DNA of 64,000 nucleotides from Fibrobacter sp. (GCA_017412605.1 JAFPWY010000007.1:1-64000); one strand, 5' to 3'; shown: positions 26,316 to 35,603, counted from the stretch's first letter. Notes: generated by a model from the sequence alone, not told the origin. Numbers and translations: made by a program.

Positions 26316-28193
26316 CTAGCGGGGCGTGACAAGGCGGCTAGAAACCAGTTTTCCACCGGCCTCAACCCGGACCAGGACCGGCCTCTTTGCCCACGACGAG
26401 ACGTTCACTTGAGCCGATTCCCCGTCAAAACTGGACTCGAAAAGGCATCCTCCCAGCGCATCGAATAGTTTTAAGCGCTTGACACCCGGAACGGATATAT
26501 GGATATTCAGCACTCCCTCGTGAATCTGCATATGCGTAGACACGAACTGGCGGGGCGGAATGACATCGGACTTTCCCTTCTTGCTGGAAGACGACTTTTT
26601 GCTAGAAGACGACTTCTTGCTGGAAGACTTCGAAGACGAACTCTTTATATCGGGGCAAGCGGGAACCCCTTTGTCCTGGGACAATAAAAAGCACACTAGG
26701 GTATCCCCGTAGACCTTCAAATCGAAAACGCCGGGAACCACCGTTTTCCCTTTCTTATTTACATACGTGAAATCCGCGTAATAGGTATTTTCTTCATCCA
26801 GGACCTGCTTTACATCTATAAGGATATGCTCGGCATCCTGGTTCGGCGAATTGGTCATGAACTGGTATTCATCGTAATTGACATACCAGATAAAGACACC
26901 ATTCTTTCCCTGAATCCCGCTATACTCGGATTCCGAAATCTTAGAGTCAAAACCGACAGCGGGACGGTACTCAATGACATAGTATTCGTCTCCGTGATTC
27001 GGGTTCGTGATGGAATAGGCATGCATGGCAGATAGAGGCTCAAGCATGTAGGGCCGATCCAGACTGTCATTGAAGAACTCTTCCAAGAACATCCATCCCA
27101 TGGACTCGCGTTCGAATGCGGAAAATGTAGGCGGGAAGCGGCCTCCACCATTACGCGTACCGAGCGCCATCAAATCGAAGGGGAGCGGGCCAACGGTCGC
27201 ATAGCCGTCCGAATCGATTCCGTAGAGATCGTAAAGCCCAAGCACATGGCTGAACTCGTGGGCAAAGGTTGCCAAGCGGTTAAGCTTGTTAGTCGTTTCA
27301 TCCTTCTGCGCCACAAACGCATAGCTATCAAAAGTATAGCCCTTGGTCTCGTACGTCTTCTTGATGAGAGACCTCATGGTGTATTGATGCGAAAAATAAT
27401 TGGCATTGTAAGTAGACGCATCATCGTTTGTCAACGGATGCATCAGCATAAAGGGACATACTGGCTCATACTTGACGGCATTCTTCTTAAAGTCCGAGCG
27501 TTCCACAAGCATGTCCAAGGCTTCGGTCGTGAATTTGCTTTCGTCCTTGTACTCGGAAAATTTGCCTGGAAGTGATATCGGGTAAACATCGAATGTCGGC
27601 GTGAATTTTCCGCCAGAGCTTTCGATAAAGTAATCCTTCAAGCTCCCCACATGGCCGTCATCGCTATAGCCCTTCTTGTTGAGCTTTTTATAGACGGCAG
27701 CCGAATCAAAAGCCTTGTGATCGGACGTGCTCACCAGCATCACGGGAAAATAGCGTTCGCCCGTCACGAATGAATTTATGCGCTTGTTGGCGCGCAACAA
27801 TGCTGCCGGCCTGATTACTGAGGGGGCAAGAGTCTCGGGAAATCGGCCTCCATTCAAAGCCTTGTGCTTCGAATGGACCTCGCTTTGGTTCAAAGATTTT
27901 AGGAATTTCAATTCGTCGGGAGTTCTTTCCGCCGCATCCCTAGCAATAAATTCGGAAGGCTTGCCATCGGCATCCACGTACACATAACTACCGTCTCCAT
28001 TTCCCATGACGAGGATTCCGTCGGTCGTCTTGGCAAAGTGGTAATGCTCGTCACCATAGTGGCGGATTGTCACGGTAGAGCCGTCTTTCTGCGTATAGAC
28101 AACAGGCTCAGGATTAGCCGGAGCGGCCAAGGACAGCGCCGGAACAAAAACAACAAGCATACAAAGCGACAAAAAAAATCTACTCAGGTTCAT
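26316..28193 (-). CDS. Secreted M6-family (immune inhibitor A-like) metalloprotease
   Basis: A 625-residue secreted zinc protease. The signal peptide ends SLAAPA. The prodomain includes ADGKPSEF and the LKFLKSLNQ helix. The catalytic motif HEFSHVLGLYDLYG places the zinc ligands His312 and His316, catalytic Glu313 and Asp322. A Ser/Lys linker (SSKSSSKKSSSSKKSSSSKK) follows. The last ~80 residues (RLKLFDALGGCLF, VLVRVEAGGKLVSSRLV) resemble a C-terminal secretion sorting domain like that of the GH5 enzyme. It is monocistronic and divergent from hisEG. Confidence 0.9.
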   Translation of the reverse strand: MNLSRFFLSLCMLVVFVPALSLAAPANPEPVVYTQKDGSTVTIRHYGDEHYHFAKTTDGILVMGNGDGSYVYVDADGKPSEFIARDAAERTPDELKFLKSLNQSEVHSKHKALNGGRFPETLAPSVIRPAALLRANKRINSFVTGERYFPVMLVSTSDHKAFDSAAVYKKLNKKGYSDDGHVGSLKDYFIESSGGKFTPTFDVYPISLPGKFSEYKDESKFTTEALDMLVERSDFKKNAVKYEPVCPFMLMHPLTNDDASTYNANYFSHQYTMRSLIKKTYETKGYTFDSYAFVAQKDETTNKLNRLATFAHEFSHVLGLYDLYGIDSDGYATVGPLPFDLMALGTRNGGGRFPPTFSAFERESMGWMFLEEFFNDSLDRPYMLEPLSAMHAYSITNPNHGDEYYVIEYRPAVGFDSKISESEYSGIQGKNGVFIWYVNYDEYQFMTNSPNQDAEHILIDVKQVLDEENTYYADFTYVNKKGKTVVPGVFDLKVYGDTLVCFLLSQDKGVPACPDIKSSSSKSSSKKSSSSKKSSSSKKGKSDVIPPRQFVSTHMQIHEGVLNIHISVPGVKRLKLFDALGGCLFESSFDGESAQVNVSSWAKRPVLVRVEAGGKLVSSRLVTPR

Positions 28194-28270
28194 TATAAAG
28201 CCTCACGCGCTCAAAAATACATACTTATTCACGACGAGAGGCAAACTGACCCCACTATTTTCTACATTTA

Positions 28271-28291
28271 CCTCGTAAAAATTACACGAGG
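28271..28291 (+). other. Hairpin sequestering the hisE ribosome-binding site
   Basis: CCTCGT (28271-28276) pairs perfectly with ACGAGG (28286-28291), and the latter is the Shine-Dalgarno of hisE seven bases before its ATG. The pairing is visible; a role in translational control is inference. Confidence 0.4.
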
Positions 28292-28297
28292 TCAACT

Positions 28298-28558
28298 ATG
28301 ACATTTGAAGAAATGTACGCACTGGCTTGCCAGCGCAAGAAGGAAATGCCCGAAGGCAAAGGAACCACGGAACTCTTCAAGAAGGGCCCGCACGCCATCG
28401 GCAAGAAGCTTGTGGAAGAAGCCGCAGAAAGCTGGCAGGCAGCCCGCTTCGAAAGCCGCGACGCCCAGTGCCTCGAACTTTCGCAGGTGCTCTACTATGT
28501 GGCCGTGATGATGGCCGAAAAAGGTTTAACCCTCGAAGAAGTGTACGCAAAACTATGA
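28298..28558 (+). CDS. hisE: Phosphoribosyl-ATP pyrophosphatase
   Basis: An 86-residue MazG-fold enzyme catalysing the second step of histidine biosynthesis (PR-ATP to PR-AMP). Family residues are seen in KGPHAIGKKLVEEAAESWQA (EExxE metal site) and LELSQVLYYVAVMM. It is encoded as a stand-alone domain rather than fused to HisI. Its stop overlaps the hisG start (ATGA), so the first two pathway steps are translationally coupled here away from other his genes. Confidence 0.93.
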   Translation: MTFEEMYALACQRKKEMPEGKGTTELFKKGPHAIGKKLVEEAAESWQAARFESRDAQCLELSQVLYYVAVMMAEKGLTLEEVYAKL

Positions 28559-29394
28559 TCAAGGTAGCTCTCCCCAACAAGGGCATGCTTTTCGAGCCCA
28601 CGCAGGAACTTTTGAAGGCCTGCGGTTACAAGGCAACCAAGCCCTACAAGACTCTTACCCAGCTCGACACGAAGAACGGCATCGAATTCTTCTTCCTGCG
28701 TCCGAGCGACATTCCCATGTACGTGGGCCGCGGCATCATCGATGCAGGCATCACCGGCATCGACTTCAACGCCGAAGCGAAGAGCCCCGCGGTGAAGGTG
28801 CTGGACCTGCCCTTCGGAGCATCCAAGATGTGCGCCGCCGTCCCGAACGACAGCCCCGTGCAGAGCCTTGACGAGCTCAAGGACAAGACGATCGCCACGA
28901 GCTTCCCGCACATCGTGGAAGCTTTCTACAAGAAGCCGATGGACTTCGTGGTGCTCGAAGGCGCCGTCGAAATCTCGGTGAGCCTCGGCGTGGCCGATGC
29001 CATCGTGGACGTGGTGGAAACCGGCACGACGCTCAAGCAGGCCGGGCTGCGCATCGTGGGTGACCCGCTGTTCAGGAGCAACGCTGCGCTGTTCTGCAAC
29101 CCGCAGAAGACCGAGCTCGAAGAAGTCAATACGCTCATCCGCCGCATCCAGGGCAAGCTGGTCGCGCAGTCCTACATGATGATCGAGTACGACTGCCCCG
29201 CCGAACTGTTGCAGAAGGCATGCGAAATGACTCCGGGCCTCGACGCCCCGACAGTCACCAAGCTGCACGGCCGCGAGTGGTACTCCGTGAAAGCCATGGT
29301 CCCGCAAGAAGAAGCGAACGCCATCATGGACCGCCTCTGGGACGTGGGTGCAAGGAGCATCCTGCTGTTCGGTATCAAGAGCGCCAGAATTTAG
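28555..29394 (+). CDS. hisG: ATP phosphoribosyltransferase, long form
   Basis: A 279-residue enzyme catalysing the first step of histidine biosynthesis. Key blocks are ALPNKGMLFEPTQELL, FFFLRPSDIPMYVGRGIIDAGITG, and the PRPP-binding loop DAIVDVVETGTTLKQAGL. The C-terminal HisG_C regulatory domain (KLVAQSYMMIEYDCP to ILLFGI) shows it is the long, feedback-inhibited form needing no HisZ. The start is fixed by the ATGA overlap with hisE; an earlier in-frame reading lies inside hisE. Confidence 0.95.
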   Translation: MIKVALPNKGMLFEPTQELLKACGYKATKPYKTLTQLDTKNGIEFFFLRPSDIPMYVGRGIIDAGITGIDFNAEAKSPAVKVLDLPFGASKMCAAVPNDSPVQSLDELKDKTIATSFPHIVEAFYKKPMDFVVLEGAVEISVSLGVADAIVDVVETGTTLKQAGLRIVGDPLFRSNAALFCNPQKTELEEVNTLIRRIQGKLVAQSYMMIEYDCPAELLQKACEMTPGLDAPTVTKLHGREWYSVKAMVPQEEANAIMDRLWDVGARSILLFGIKSARI

Positions 29395-29540
29395 ACGAAA
29401 GAACGCCGCTCCGCGGCTACAGACGAAAGACGAGAGATTGCTTAAATAGAAATCCTCACCTTTCTTCTGTAGAAATTCTGCCGTCACACAAAATTTCACC
29501 TTTCTCTTTCGTCTATCGTCTTTCGTCTATCGTCTAAAAA
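29395..29540. repeat. Intergenic repeat patch between hisG and the EAL-HDOD gene
   Basis: Contains the palindrome GCCGC-TCC-GCGGC (29405-29417) and the words AGACGAAAGACGAGA (about 29422-29436) and TTTCGTCTATCGTC repeated at 29507-29534, which are mutually inverted. No gene or clear terminator is seen. It is the same style of sequence as the patches at 2.5, 19.2 and 20.1 kb. Confidence 0.5.
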
Positions 29541-30776
29541 ATGCATTCTCTCGCTTATTTAGCACGCCAGCCTATTCTTGACCGTGAAGGCAAGATTTAC
29601 GCCTACGAACTTCTGTTCCGTGACTCGCCCACAAGCGACATCGCCGTCATCTCGAGCGATGTCCAGGCGACAGCCCAAGTACTTGAAAACGTCCTCAACA
29701 ACATCGGCTTCCAGCGACTCATCGGCGAACACAAGGCATTCATCAACTGCAGCCGCCAGATGCTGCTCGACAACATCTTCGGACTTCTGAATCCCGCGAC
29801 ATTCGTCCTGGAAGTCCTCGAGGACGTGGAAGTCGACGACACGCTCGTCCGCGCCGTGGAACGTTACAAGGCCAGGGGTTTTGAAATCGCGCTCGACGAC
29901 TTCGTCTACAACGAGGATTACCTCCGCCGGTTCGAACCGCTGTTCAAGTACGTCTCGTACGTGAAGATGGACATCGCGGACAACAAGCAGGAATCGCTCG
30001 AGAAGGCAGCACAGTTCTTCAGACCGATGAACATCAAGATCCTCGCCGAGAAGGTCGAGGACGAAGCGACGTTCAAGAAGTGTCTCGCCGACGGCTACGA
30101 CTACTTCCAGGGTTTCTTCTTCGCGAAGCCCGAACTGGTGACCGGCCAGAAGATTGACGCGACCTCTGTCGCCATCCTGCGCATACTGCTTTTGCTCCAG
30201 TCGCGTCCGAGCCTGGAAGAACTGTGTGAACAGCTCGACAAGACCCCGGACATCGCGGCGAACCTGCTCAAGTTCGTGAACTCGGGCACCTCCGGCGAAG
30301 GCAACGGCATCAAGACCGTGAAGGACGCCATCGTGTGGGTCGGCATGAGCCACATCCACAAGTGGCTGATGCTCATGCTCTACGCGCGCCCGGAACTCGG
30401 CATCTCGCCGCAGAGCTCGCCTCTTTTCCAAAGCGCAGCGCACCGCGCAAAGTTCCTCGAGATTGTCGCAAAAGTCATCGAGCCGACGAATTCCCTGTTC
30501 GCAGCGAAGGCATTCATGGTCGGGCTCATCAGCCGCATGGACGCGCTGGTCCGCGCCCCGCTCGAGACCATCCTCCCCGAGTCCCCTGCCGACGACGAGA
30601 TGAGCGAATCCCTGCTCAACAGGAAGGGCAGGCTCGGCACGCTGCTCCGCCTCGCGGACGCCGTGGAGCTCGACGACCGCGAAGCCATCCTCATGGCTAT
30701 CGAAGAACTGAAGATTTCCACCAAGCAGCTGAACCGCTGCATCAACGAGGCATACAGTTGGGCAAATGAATGTTGA
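29541..30776 (+). CDS. EAL-HDOD (YuxH-type) signalling protein
   Basis: A 411-residue cytosolic protein. Residues 1-200 form an EAL-type domain: ARQPILD, YELLFRD (EAL variant), INCSR, FVLEVLED, IALDDF, VKMDIAD, LAEKVE and YFQGFFFAKP. Residues 205-400 form an HDOD domain (DKTPDIAANLLKFVNSG, IKTVKDAIVWVG). Most metal-ligand positions of active EAL phosphodiesterases are present, though DDFG is DDFV. Proteins of this architecture act in c-di-GMP-linked signalling. The gene overlaps recR by 11 bases. Confidence 0.88.
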   Translation: MHSLAYLARQPILDREGKIYAYELLFRDSPTSDIAVISSDVQATAQVLENVLNNIGFQRLIGEHKAFINCSRQMLLDNIFGLLNPATFVLEVLEDVEVDDTLVRAVERYKARGFEIALDDFVYNEDYLRRFEPLFKYVSYVKMDIADNKQESLEKAAQFFRPMNIKILAEKVEDEATFKKCLADGYDYFQGFFFAKPELVTGQKIDATSVAILRILLLLQSRPSLEELCEQLDKTPDIAANLLKFVNSGTSGEGNGIKTVKDAIVWVGMSHIHKWLMLMLYARPELGISPQSSPLFQSAAHRAKFLEIVAKVIEPTNSLFAAKAFMVGLISRMDALVRAPLETILPESPADDEMSESLLNRKGRLGTLLRLADAVELDDREAILMAIEELKISTKQLNRCINEAYSWANEC

Positions 30777-31362
30777 ACCGCAAAGCCTAGAAGCGCTCAT
30801 CTCCGAATTCGCTTCGCTTCCCGGAATCGGACTCAAGACGGCACGCCGCCTTGCGTACCACATGCTGTCCCGCAACAGGGACGACATCCGGCGTTTTGCA
30901 GACAACCTCGTTAACGCATCGACATCGGTGCACCCATGCCCCAACTGCCACGCCTTCACCGACCAGGACTCCTGCCCCATCTGCGAATCCAGGGCTGGAT
31001 CCAAGACCATCTGCGTCGTCGAGAAGAGCGCGGACATTCTCCCGTTTGAACGCTCCGGCATATACAAGGGACTCTATTTTGTCCTGGGCGGCACCATATC
31101 GCCGCTGGACGGTATCGGTCCGGAGCACCTGCACCTGCCGCAACTCGTGGAACGCATCCGCGAGGAAGGCATCGAAGAACTGATATTTGCACTGGGCAGC
31201 AGTCCCGAAGCGGACAGCACGGTGCTGATGATTGACCGCATGCTCGCCGACTCCCCCGTAAAGAGGACACGTCTCGCCCGCGGCATCCCGATGGGCAGCG
31301 ACCTGGAATTTATCGACGAAGTCACCATGCTCAGGGCATTCGAAAGCCGAGGTGCACTATGA
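30766..31362 (+). CDS. recR: Recombination mediator protein RecR
   Basis: A 198-residue protein of the RecFOR pathway that loads RecA at gaps. It has the helix-hairpin-helix LPGIGLKTARRLAYHML, the zinc finger CPNC...CPIC (residues 50-65), and a Toprim domain with CVVEKSADILPFERSG, YFVLGGTISPLDGIGP and LARGIPMGSDLEFIDE. Overlaps on both sides (11 bases with the EAL gene, ATGA with ysxC) show an operon. Confidence 0.96.
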   Translation: MNVEPQSLEALISEFASLPGIGLKTARRLAYHMLSRNRDDIRRFADNLVNASTSVHPCPNCHAFTDQDSCPICESRAGSKTICVVEKSADILPFERSGIYKGLYFVLGGTISPLDGIGPEHLHLPQLVERIREEGIEELIFALGSSPEADSTVLMIDRMLADSPVKRTRLARGIPMGSDLEFIDEVTMLRAFESRGAL

Positions 31363-32003
31363 AGACCGACGAAAAGAAGACCAAGCAGGCTCCCGTCATC
31401 GTGGGCGGGTACGAAATCCGCTCCGCCGTTTTTGCCAAGGCGGCGGTCAACCTGCAAGGACTCCCGAAGGAGCGCCTGCCCCAGATTGCATTTCTCGGAC
31501 GCTCCAATGTGGGCAAGTCGTCGCTCCTGAACGCCCTCATGGGGGCCAAAAACCTCGTAAAAGTCAGTGCGGCCCCCGGAAAAACCCGCGAATTGAATTT
31601 TTTTAAAGTCAACAACGAATTTTTTCTTGTAGATTTACCAGGTGTAGGCTTTGCAAAAGTGAGCAATGCGAAACGCGACCAGATGTCGGACTTCATCCGT
31701 GAATACGTCGAGAAGTGCAAGGACCTCCGCGGGCTCGTTTACCTGGTGGACATCCGGCACGGGGGAACCCCCATCGACATAGAGACGGTAGAGCATATCC
31801 GAGCCACTGGATGCCCCGTCCTGGTTGTCGCAAGCAAGCGCGACAAGGTGAACCAGTCGGAATTCGCAAAAGGCATCAAGCTCATCAAGCAGCGCCTCGA
31901 ACTGGAAACCAATCCGATTTGCGTCAGTTCTCTGAAGAAAACCGGACTGGACGAACTTTGGGACGAACTCTTGGAAGCTATAAGGCAGGATGCAAGAAGT
32001 TAG
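31359..32003 (+). CDS. ysxC: Ribosome biogenesis GTPase YsxC/EngB
   Basis: A 214-residue TrmE-Era-EngA-EngB family GTPase needed for large-subunit assembly. G1 is GRSNVGKSS, G3 is DLPGVGFA, G4 is ASKRDKV (T/NKxD variant) and G5 is VSSLKKTG. The G2 region KVSAAPGKTRELNFF is characteristic of EngB. It overlaps recR by four bases and the mlaE-like gene by 14. Confidence 0.95.
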   Translation: MKTDEKKTKQAPVIVGGYEIRSAVFAKAAVNLQGLPKERLPQIAFLGRSNVGKSSLLNALMGAKNLVKVSAAPGKTRELNFFKVNNEFFLVDLPGVGFAKVSNAKRDQMSDFIREYVEKCKDLRGLVYLVDIRHGGTPIDIETVEHIRATGCPVLVVASKRDKVNQSEFAKGIKLIKQRLELETNPICVSSLKKTGLDELWDELLEAIRQDARS

Positions 32004-32862
32004 GAATTGGCAAAAGCTAACCATCTTCGGAAAAGCCTTCCACAGGTTTGGGCTTTTCCTGATGAAGCGAACGGTGGGCCAGCAGGTCGCGCTGTTCTTC
32101 CGCGCATATGCTTCGCTGTTCAACCGCAGCCGCAGCTTCAAGGCCGACACCAAGAACATCATCGCCCAAGCGTTCTTCACAGGCGTAGAGATTTTCCCCA
32201 TCCTGTTCATCGTTGCGACATTGTTCGGCGCCGTGGTCATCATGGAAGTACTTACCATGATGGGCAAGATGGGTTTCGACGACGTTATGGGAAGCCTCAT
32301 GGTCGTCGTGGTCATCCGCGAACTGGGCCCGATTCTTACCGCGTTCCTCATCGCCGGCCGTAGCGGTTCTTCGCTCACGACCTACATCGGCAGCATGGTC
32401 ATCAATTCCGAAGTGGATGCACTTGCAACCATGGGCGTGAGCCCCATCCGCTACCTTGTCATGCCGGGACTTATCGGCGGAACCATCTCGACATTCGTCA
32501 TGACCATCCTCTTCAGCGCGATCGCCATCGGCTGCGGATTCCTTGCCACCCAAGCATTCTCGTTCCTTATCGGCGACTTTATACACGCCAAGCTCACCTG
32601 GAGCTACCTCTCCTCGGAAATTCTTGACGCAATGTCTCTCACGGACTTCGTGCTTATCATCGTGAAGCCGCTCGTATTCGGATCGATCATCACCACCAAC
32701 GCCTGCTATCAGGCGCTGAACATCCCGCACGATATCCGCCAGGTTCCCAAGGCAACTTCCCGCTCCGTGATCAAGTCCTTCCTGTACATCGTCATTGCCG
32801 ACGTGTTTATGTCCATATTCTATTTCCTCGACTACATGAACGAGCTTTCGAAGATTATATAG
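31990..32862 (+). CDS. mlaE: MlaE-type phospholipid ABC transporter permease
   Basis: A 290-residue integral membrane protein of the MlaE/Ttg2B permease family. It has five helices and the blocks VVVIRELGPILTAFLIAGRSGSS and EVDALATMGVSPIRYLVMPG. It should pair with the ATPase next to it in moving lipid between the membranes. MlaD and MlaC are not adjacent in this window, so they may be elsewhere. The start at 31990 overlaps ysxC; Met at 32062 is an alternative. Confidence 0.9.
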   Translation: MQEVRNWQKLTIFGKAFHRFGLFLMKRTVGQQVALFFRAYASLFNRSRSFKADTKNIIAQAFFTGVEIFPILFIVATLFGAVVIMEVLTMMGKMGFDDVMGSLMVVVVIRELGPILTAFLIAGRSGSSLTTYIGSMVINSEVDALATMGVSPIRYLVMPGLIGGTISTFVMTILFSAIAIGCGFLATQAFSFLIGDFIHAKLTWSYLSSEILDAMSLTDFVLIIVKPLVFGSIITTNACYQALNIPHDIRQVPKATSRSVIKSFLYIVIADVFMSIFYFLDYMNELSKII

Positions 32863-32870
32863 AGGGAACC

Positions 32871-33689
32871 ATGCAGAACGCGACCGCACTACGAATAGAA
32901 GACCTGCACCTGAGCTACAAGGACCTTATCGGCGAACGTTTTTCCAAGCCCAAGACGCTGAGCTTCTTCGAAAAGCAGATGCACTCTCCTGAAAAGGAGC
33001 TTCTCTCTGGCGCCAACTTGACGCTGAATAGTGGCGAGACGCTTTGCATTGGCGGACCTTCGGGAACGGGCAAGACCGCCCTGCTGCGTGTCATCGCCGG
33101 ACTGAACCGCCCGCTGTCGGGAAAGTTCTACTATTTCGGGGAATATATCCCGCCCGAGCGTCACACGGCGCTTGAAATTGCCAAGAGACAAGTCGGGCTC
33201 GTGTTCCAGAACGGCGCGCTGATTTCGAACCTGCGCATCAAGGACAACATTGCGCTCCCCCTGCATTACCACAAGAGGGGAACGCCGAAAGAAATCGAGG
33301 ACAAGGTCAACATGGCCATGGACCTGATGCGAGTCCGAGCCCACGCCAACATGTTCCCGCACCAATTGAGCGTTGGCATGCAGAAGCGCGTGGCCATCGC
33401 AAGATCCTGGGCAATGGACCCGAAGCTACTCCTGATGGACGAACCCACGGCAGGCCTCGACAACTACAACCGCCGCAACCTGCTGCCGCTGATAGACAAC
33501 ATGCGCATCCTGTTCCGCACGTCCATCATCATCATCACGCACGATTTGCTGATGGCCAAGGAACTCGGCTGCAACATCTGCTTCCTTTACAAGGGGCAAA
33601 TCACGGAGCCAAGAACCTTCGACTACTGGCTCAATTCGGACACCGAAATTGCCAAGGTTCTTTTCCGCGACCTTCACCGCAACGCGTAA
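32871..33689 (+). CDS. mlaF: MlaF-type phospholipid ABC transporter ATPase
   Basis: A 272-residue ABC ATPase. Walker A is GGPSGTGKT, the signature is LSVGMQKRVAIARS (with Val in place of Gly after LS), Walker B is LLLMDEP and the H-loop is IIITHDL. An insert of about 20 residues before the core (FSKPKTLSFFEKQ) is unusual for the family. It lies eight bases after the permease gene. Confidence 0.88.
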   Translation: MQNATALRIEDLHLSYKDLIGERFSKPKTLSFFEKQMHSPEKELLSGANLTLNSGETLCIGGPSGTGKTALLRVIAGLNRPLSGKFYYFGEYIPPERHTALEIAKRQVGLVFQNGALISNLRIKDNIALPLHYHKRGTPKEIEDKVNMAMDLMRVRAHANMFPHQLSVGMQKRVAIARSWAMDPKLLLMDEPTAGLDNYNRRNLLPLIDNMRILFRTSIIIITHDLLMAKELGCNICFLYKGQITEPRTFDYWLNSDTEIAKVLFRDLHRNA

Positions 33690-33705
33690 AACTGAACGAC
33701 TTCAA

Positions 33706-34722
33706 ATGACCGATACCACCATGTTCCTTCCCCTACCAGACGATTTCCATGCCCACCTTCGCCAGGGCGACCTGATGCCCGGCTACGTACGCGATCTTGT
33801 TGCCCAGTTCGGGCGCGCCATCATCATGCCGAATACGATTCCCGCAATGACTAGCGCGAAGGCGATTGCCGAATACAAGGCACAAATCCTGGAAGCCGCG
33901 AAAGACGTGCGCCCGGATTTCGAACCGCTCATGACGTTCAAGCTGAACCCGAACTACACCGAGCAAGACCTGAAAGACATGATGGCGGTAGGCGTCGTTG
34001 CCGGAAAGTACTACCCCGCCGGCGTCACCACGAACAGTGCCGACGGCATCAGCGACTTCGAGGCGGTTTTCCCCGTCGTCGCGATGATGGAAAAATTGGG
34101 TCTCGTACTCTGCGTGCATGGCGAAGAGCCGGGCGAGTTCTGCCTAGACCGAGAGCCCGCGTTCATCAAGCGAGTGGAAACGCTTGCGGCAAAGTTCCCG
34201 AAACTGAAAATCGTCTTTGAACATTTGAGTTCCGCAAAGTCTGTCGAAGCGGTAAAGAAGCTGCCCGCAAACGTGGCGGCGACATTCACGGTGCACCACC
34301 TGATGATGACGCTCGACGACGTGGTCGGAGACTCCCTCAGGCCGCACCACTTCTGCAAGCCTTTGCCGAAGCGGCCTGAAGACCGTGCCGCCATCCGCGA
34401 AGCGGCTTTCAGCGGGAACCCGAAATTCTTTCTCGGCACGGACTCCGCCCCGCACCAGCTGGGCAAAAAGGAATGCCCGTGCGGGGCGGCGGGCGTCTAC
34501 AGCGCTCCCGTGGCCATCCCGCTGTTGGTACAGGAATTCGAGAAAGCAGGCCAACTTGACAAGCTTGCAAATTTCATCGGTGGTTTCGGTGCTGACTTTT
34601 ACGGAATCCAACGCACGACAAAGCAAATCGAAGTCGTGAAGGAACCGTGGGTCGTTCCCGCCGTAGTGAACGGCGTGGTGCCGCTTGCCGCAGGCCAGAC
34701 ACTCGAGTGGAAAGTCAAGTAA
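33706..34722 (+). CDS. pyrC: Dihydroorotase, class II
   Basis: A 338-residue zinc amidohydrolase converting carbamoyl aspartate to dihydroorotate in pyrimidine synthesis. The metal-site HxH is in DDFHAHLRQGD, the carboxylated Lys in AGKYYPAGVTTNS, further ligands in CVHGEEPGEF and FEHLSS, and the catalytic Asp in GTDSAPH. The start at 33706 matches the family length; MFLPLPDDFH at 33721 is an alternative. It follows mlaF by 16 bases. Confidence 0.95.
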   Translation: MTDTTMFLPLPDDFHAHLRQGDLMPGYVRDLVAQFGRAIIMPNTIPAMTSAKAIAEYKAQILEAAKDVRPDFEPLMTFKLNPNYTEQDLKDMMAVGVVAGKYYPAGVTTNSADGISDFEAVFPVVAMMEKLGLVLCVHGEEPGEFCLDREPAFIKRVETLAAKFPKLKIVFEHLSSAKSVEAVKKLPANVAATFTVHHLMMTLDDVVGDSLRPHHFCKPLPKRPEDRAAIREAAFSGNPKFFLGTDSAPHQLGKKECPCGAAGVYSAPVAIPLLVQEFEKAGQLDKLANFIGGFGADFYGIQRTTKQIEVVKEPWVVPAVVNGVVPLAAGQTLEWKVK

Positions 34723-34838
34723 GCTTTCCATAAAAAAAGAAACAGAGACTTTTGCGCGTCAGGGCAAATTTTTTTCAAATTTACGTTCCCCGACCCGCAA
34801 AAAATATACATTAAAAGCAAAAAACAATAGGTCTTTTC

Positions 34839-35603
34839 ATGGCATTTCTTCGATCGCTTTTCTATTACGTTTTTGTAGGCACAGGGATGTGCATTCTCGG
34901 CCTCCCCTTCATGTTCTTTAAAGGAAAAATTCTCGGGCGCTGGCAAGAAAGCACGCAAATCTGCATTCCCTTTTTCAAGGTGCTCTTCAAGATTACCGGC
35001 ATCAAGCTCGAAGTCGAAGGCAAGGAAAACATTCCCGACCACAAGCAGTTCGTGATTGTCGCAAACCACCAAAGTTTTTTGGACATCAATGTCATCTGGC
35101 CCTCTATCGCCATCACGGCGTTCATCGCGAAGGCAGACCTCTGGAAGGTTCCTGTTTTCAGCTGGGTACTCAACCATATCGGTTGCATTCCCGTGAACAA
35201 GAATCCCCGCAAGAACCTGAACATGGGAAGCGTCGTTAAGGACCGCCTCCAGCACGACTACACAATCTCGGTTTTCCCCGAAGGCCACCGCAGCGACGAT
35301 GGACGCATGCTTCCCTTCCAGAACGGAATTTTCCGCATGGCAAAGGAAAACGAATTCCCGCTGCTACCCGTCACACTCGTGGATACGGGTAAACGCCTTT
35401 CAAAAACCAAGTGGGCGCAGACTCCGGGCACCGTAAAGATTATCATCCATCCGCTGCAAACGCCGGAAACTTTCGCAAACAAGACAGCCAACCAGCTGCG
35501 CGACGAAATCCACGACATGATCGAATCCGCACTCCCCTACAAGCAGGCGGAAGCAGCCAACAAGAATTTAGACGCCGCAACAGGCGAATCCAAGGGGGCC
35601 TAA
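34839..35603 (+). CDS. plsC: 1-acyl-sn-glycerol-3-phosphate acyltransferase
   Basis: A 254-residue membrane-bound PlsC-family acyltransferase making phosphatidic acid. An N-terminal hydrophobic helix precedes the catalytic NHQSFLD (HX4D) motif. The substrate-binding FPEGHRS and the PLLPVTL block follow. The tail is Ala/Lys-rich. A 116-bp gap with TATACATTA upstream suggests its own promoter. Its stop codon directly abuts the rnr start codon. Confidence 0.93.
   Translation: MAFLRSLFYYVFVGTGMCILGLPFMFFKGKILGRWQESTQICIPFFKVLFKITGIKLEVEGKENIPDHKQFVIVANHQSFLDINVIWPSIAITAFIAKADLWKVPVFSWVLNHIGCIPVNKNPRKNLNMGSVVKDRLQHDYTISVFPEGHRSDDGRMLPFQNGIFRMAKENEFPLLPVTLVDTGKRLSKTKWAQTPGTVKIIIHPLQTPETFANKTANQLRDEIHDMIESALPYKQAEAANKNLDAATGESKGA

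Noticed and set aside
26570-26650. Short repeats in the M6 protease gene resembling a CRISPR-like array
   Set aside because: The repetition is in-frame Ser/Lys codons of a protein linker, without unique spacers.
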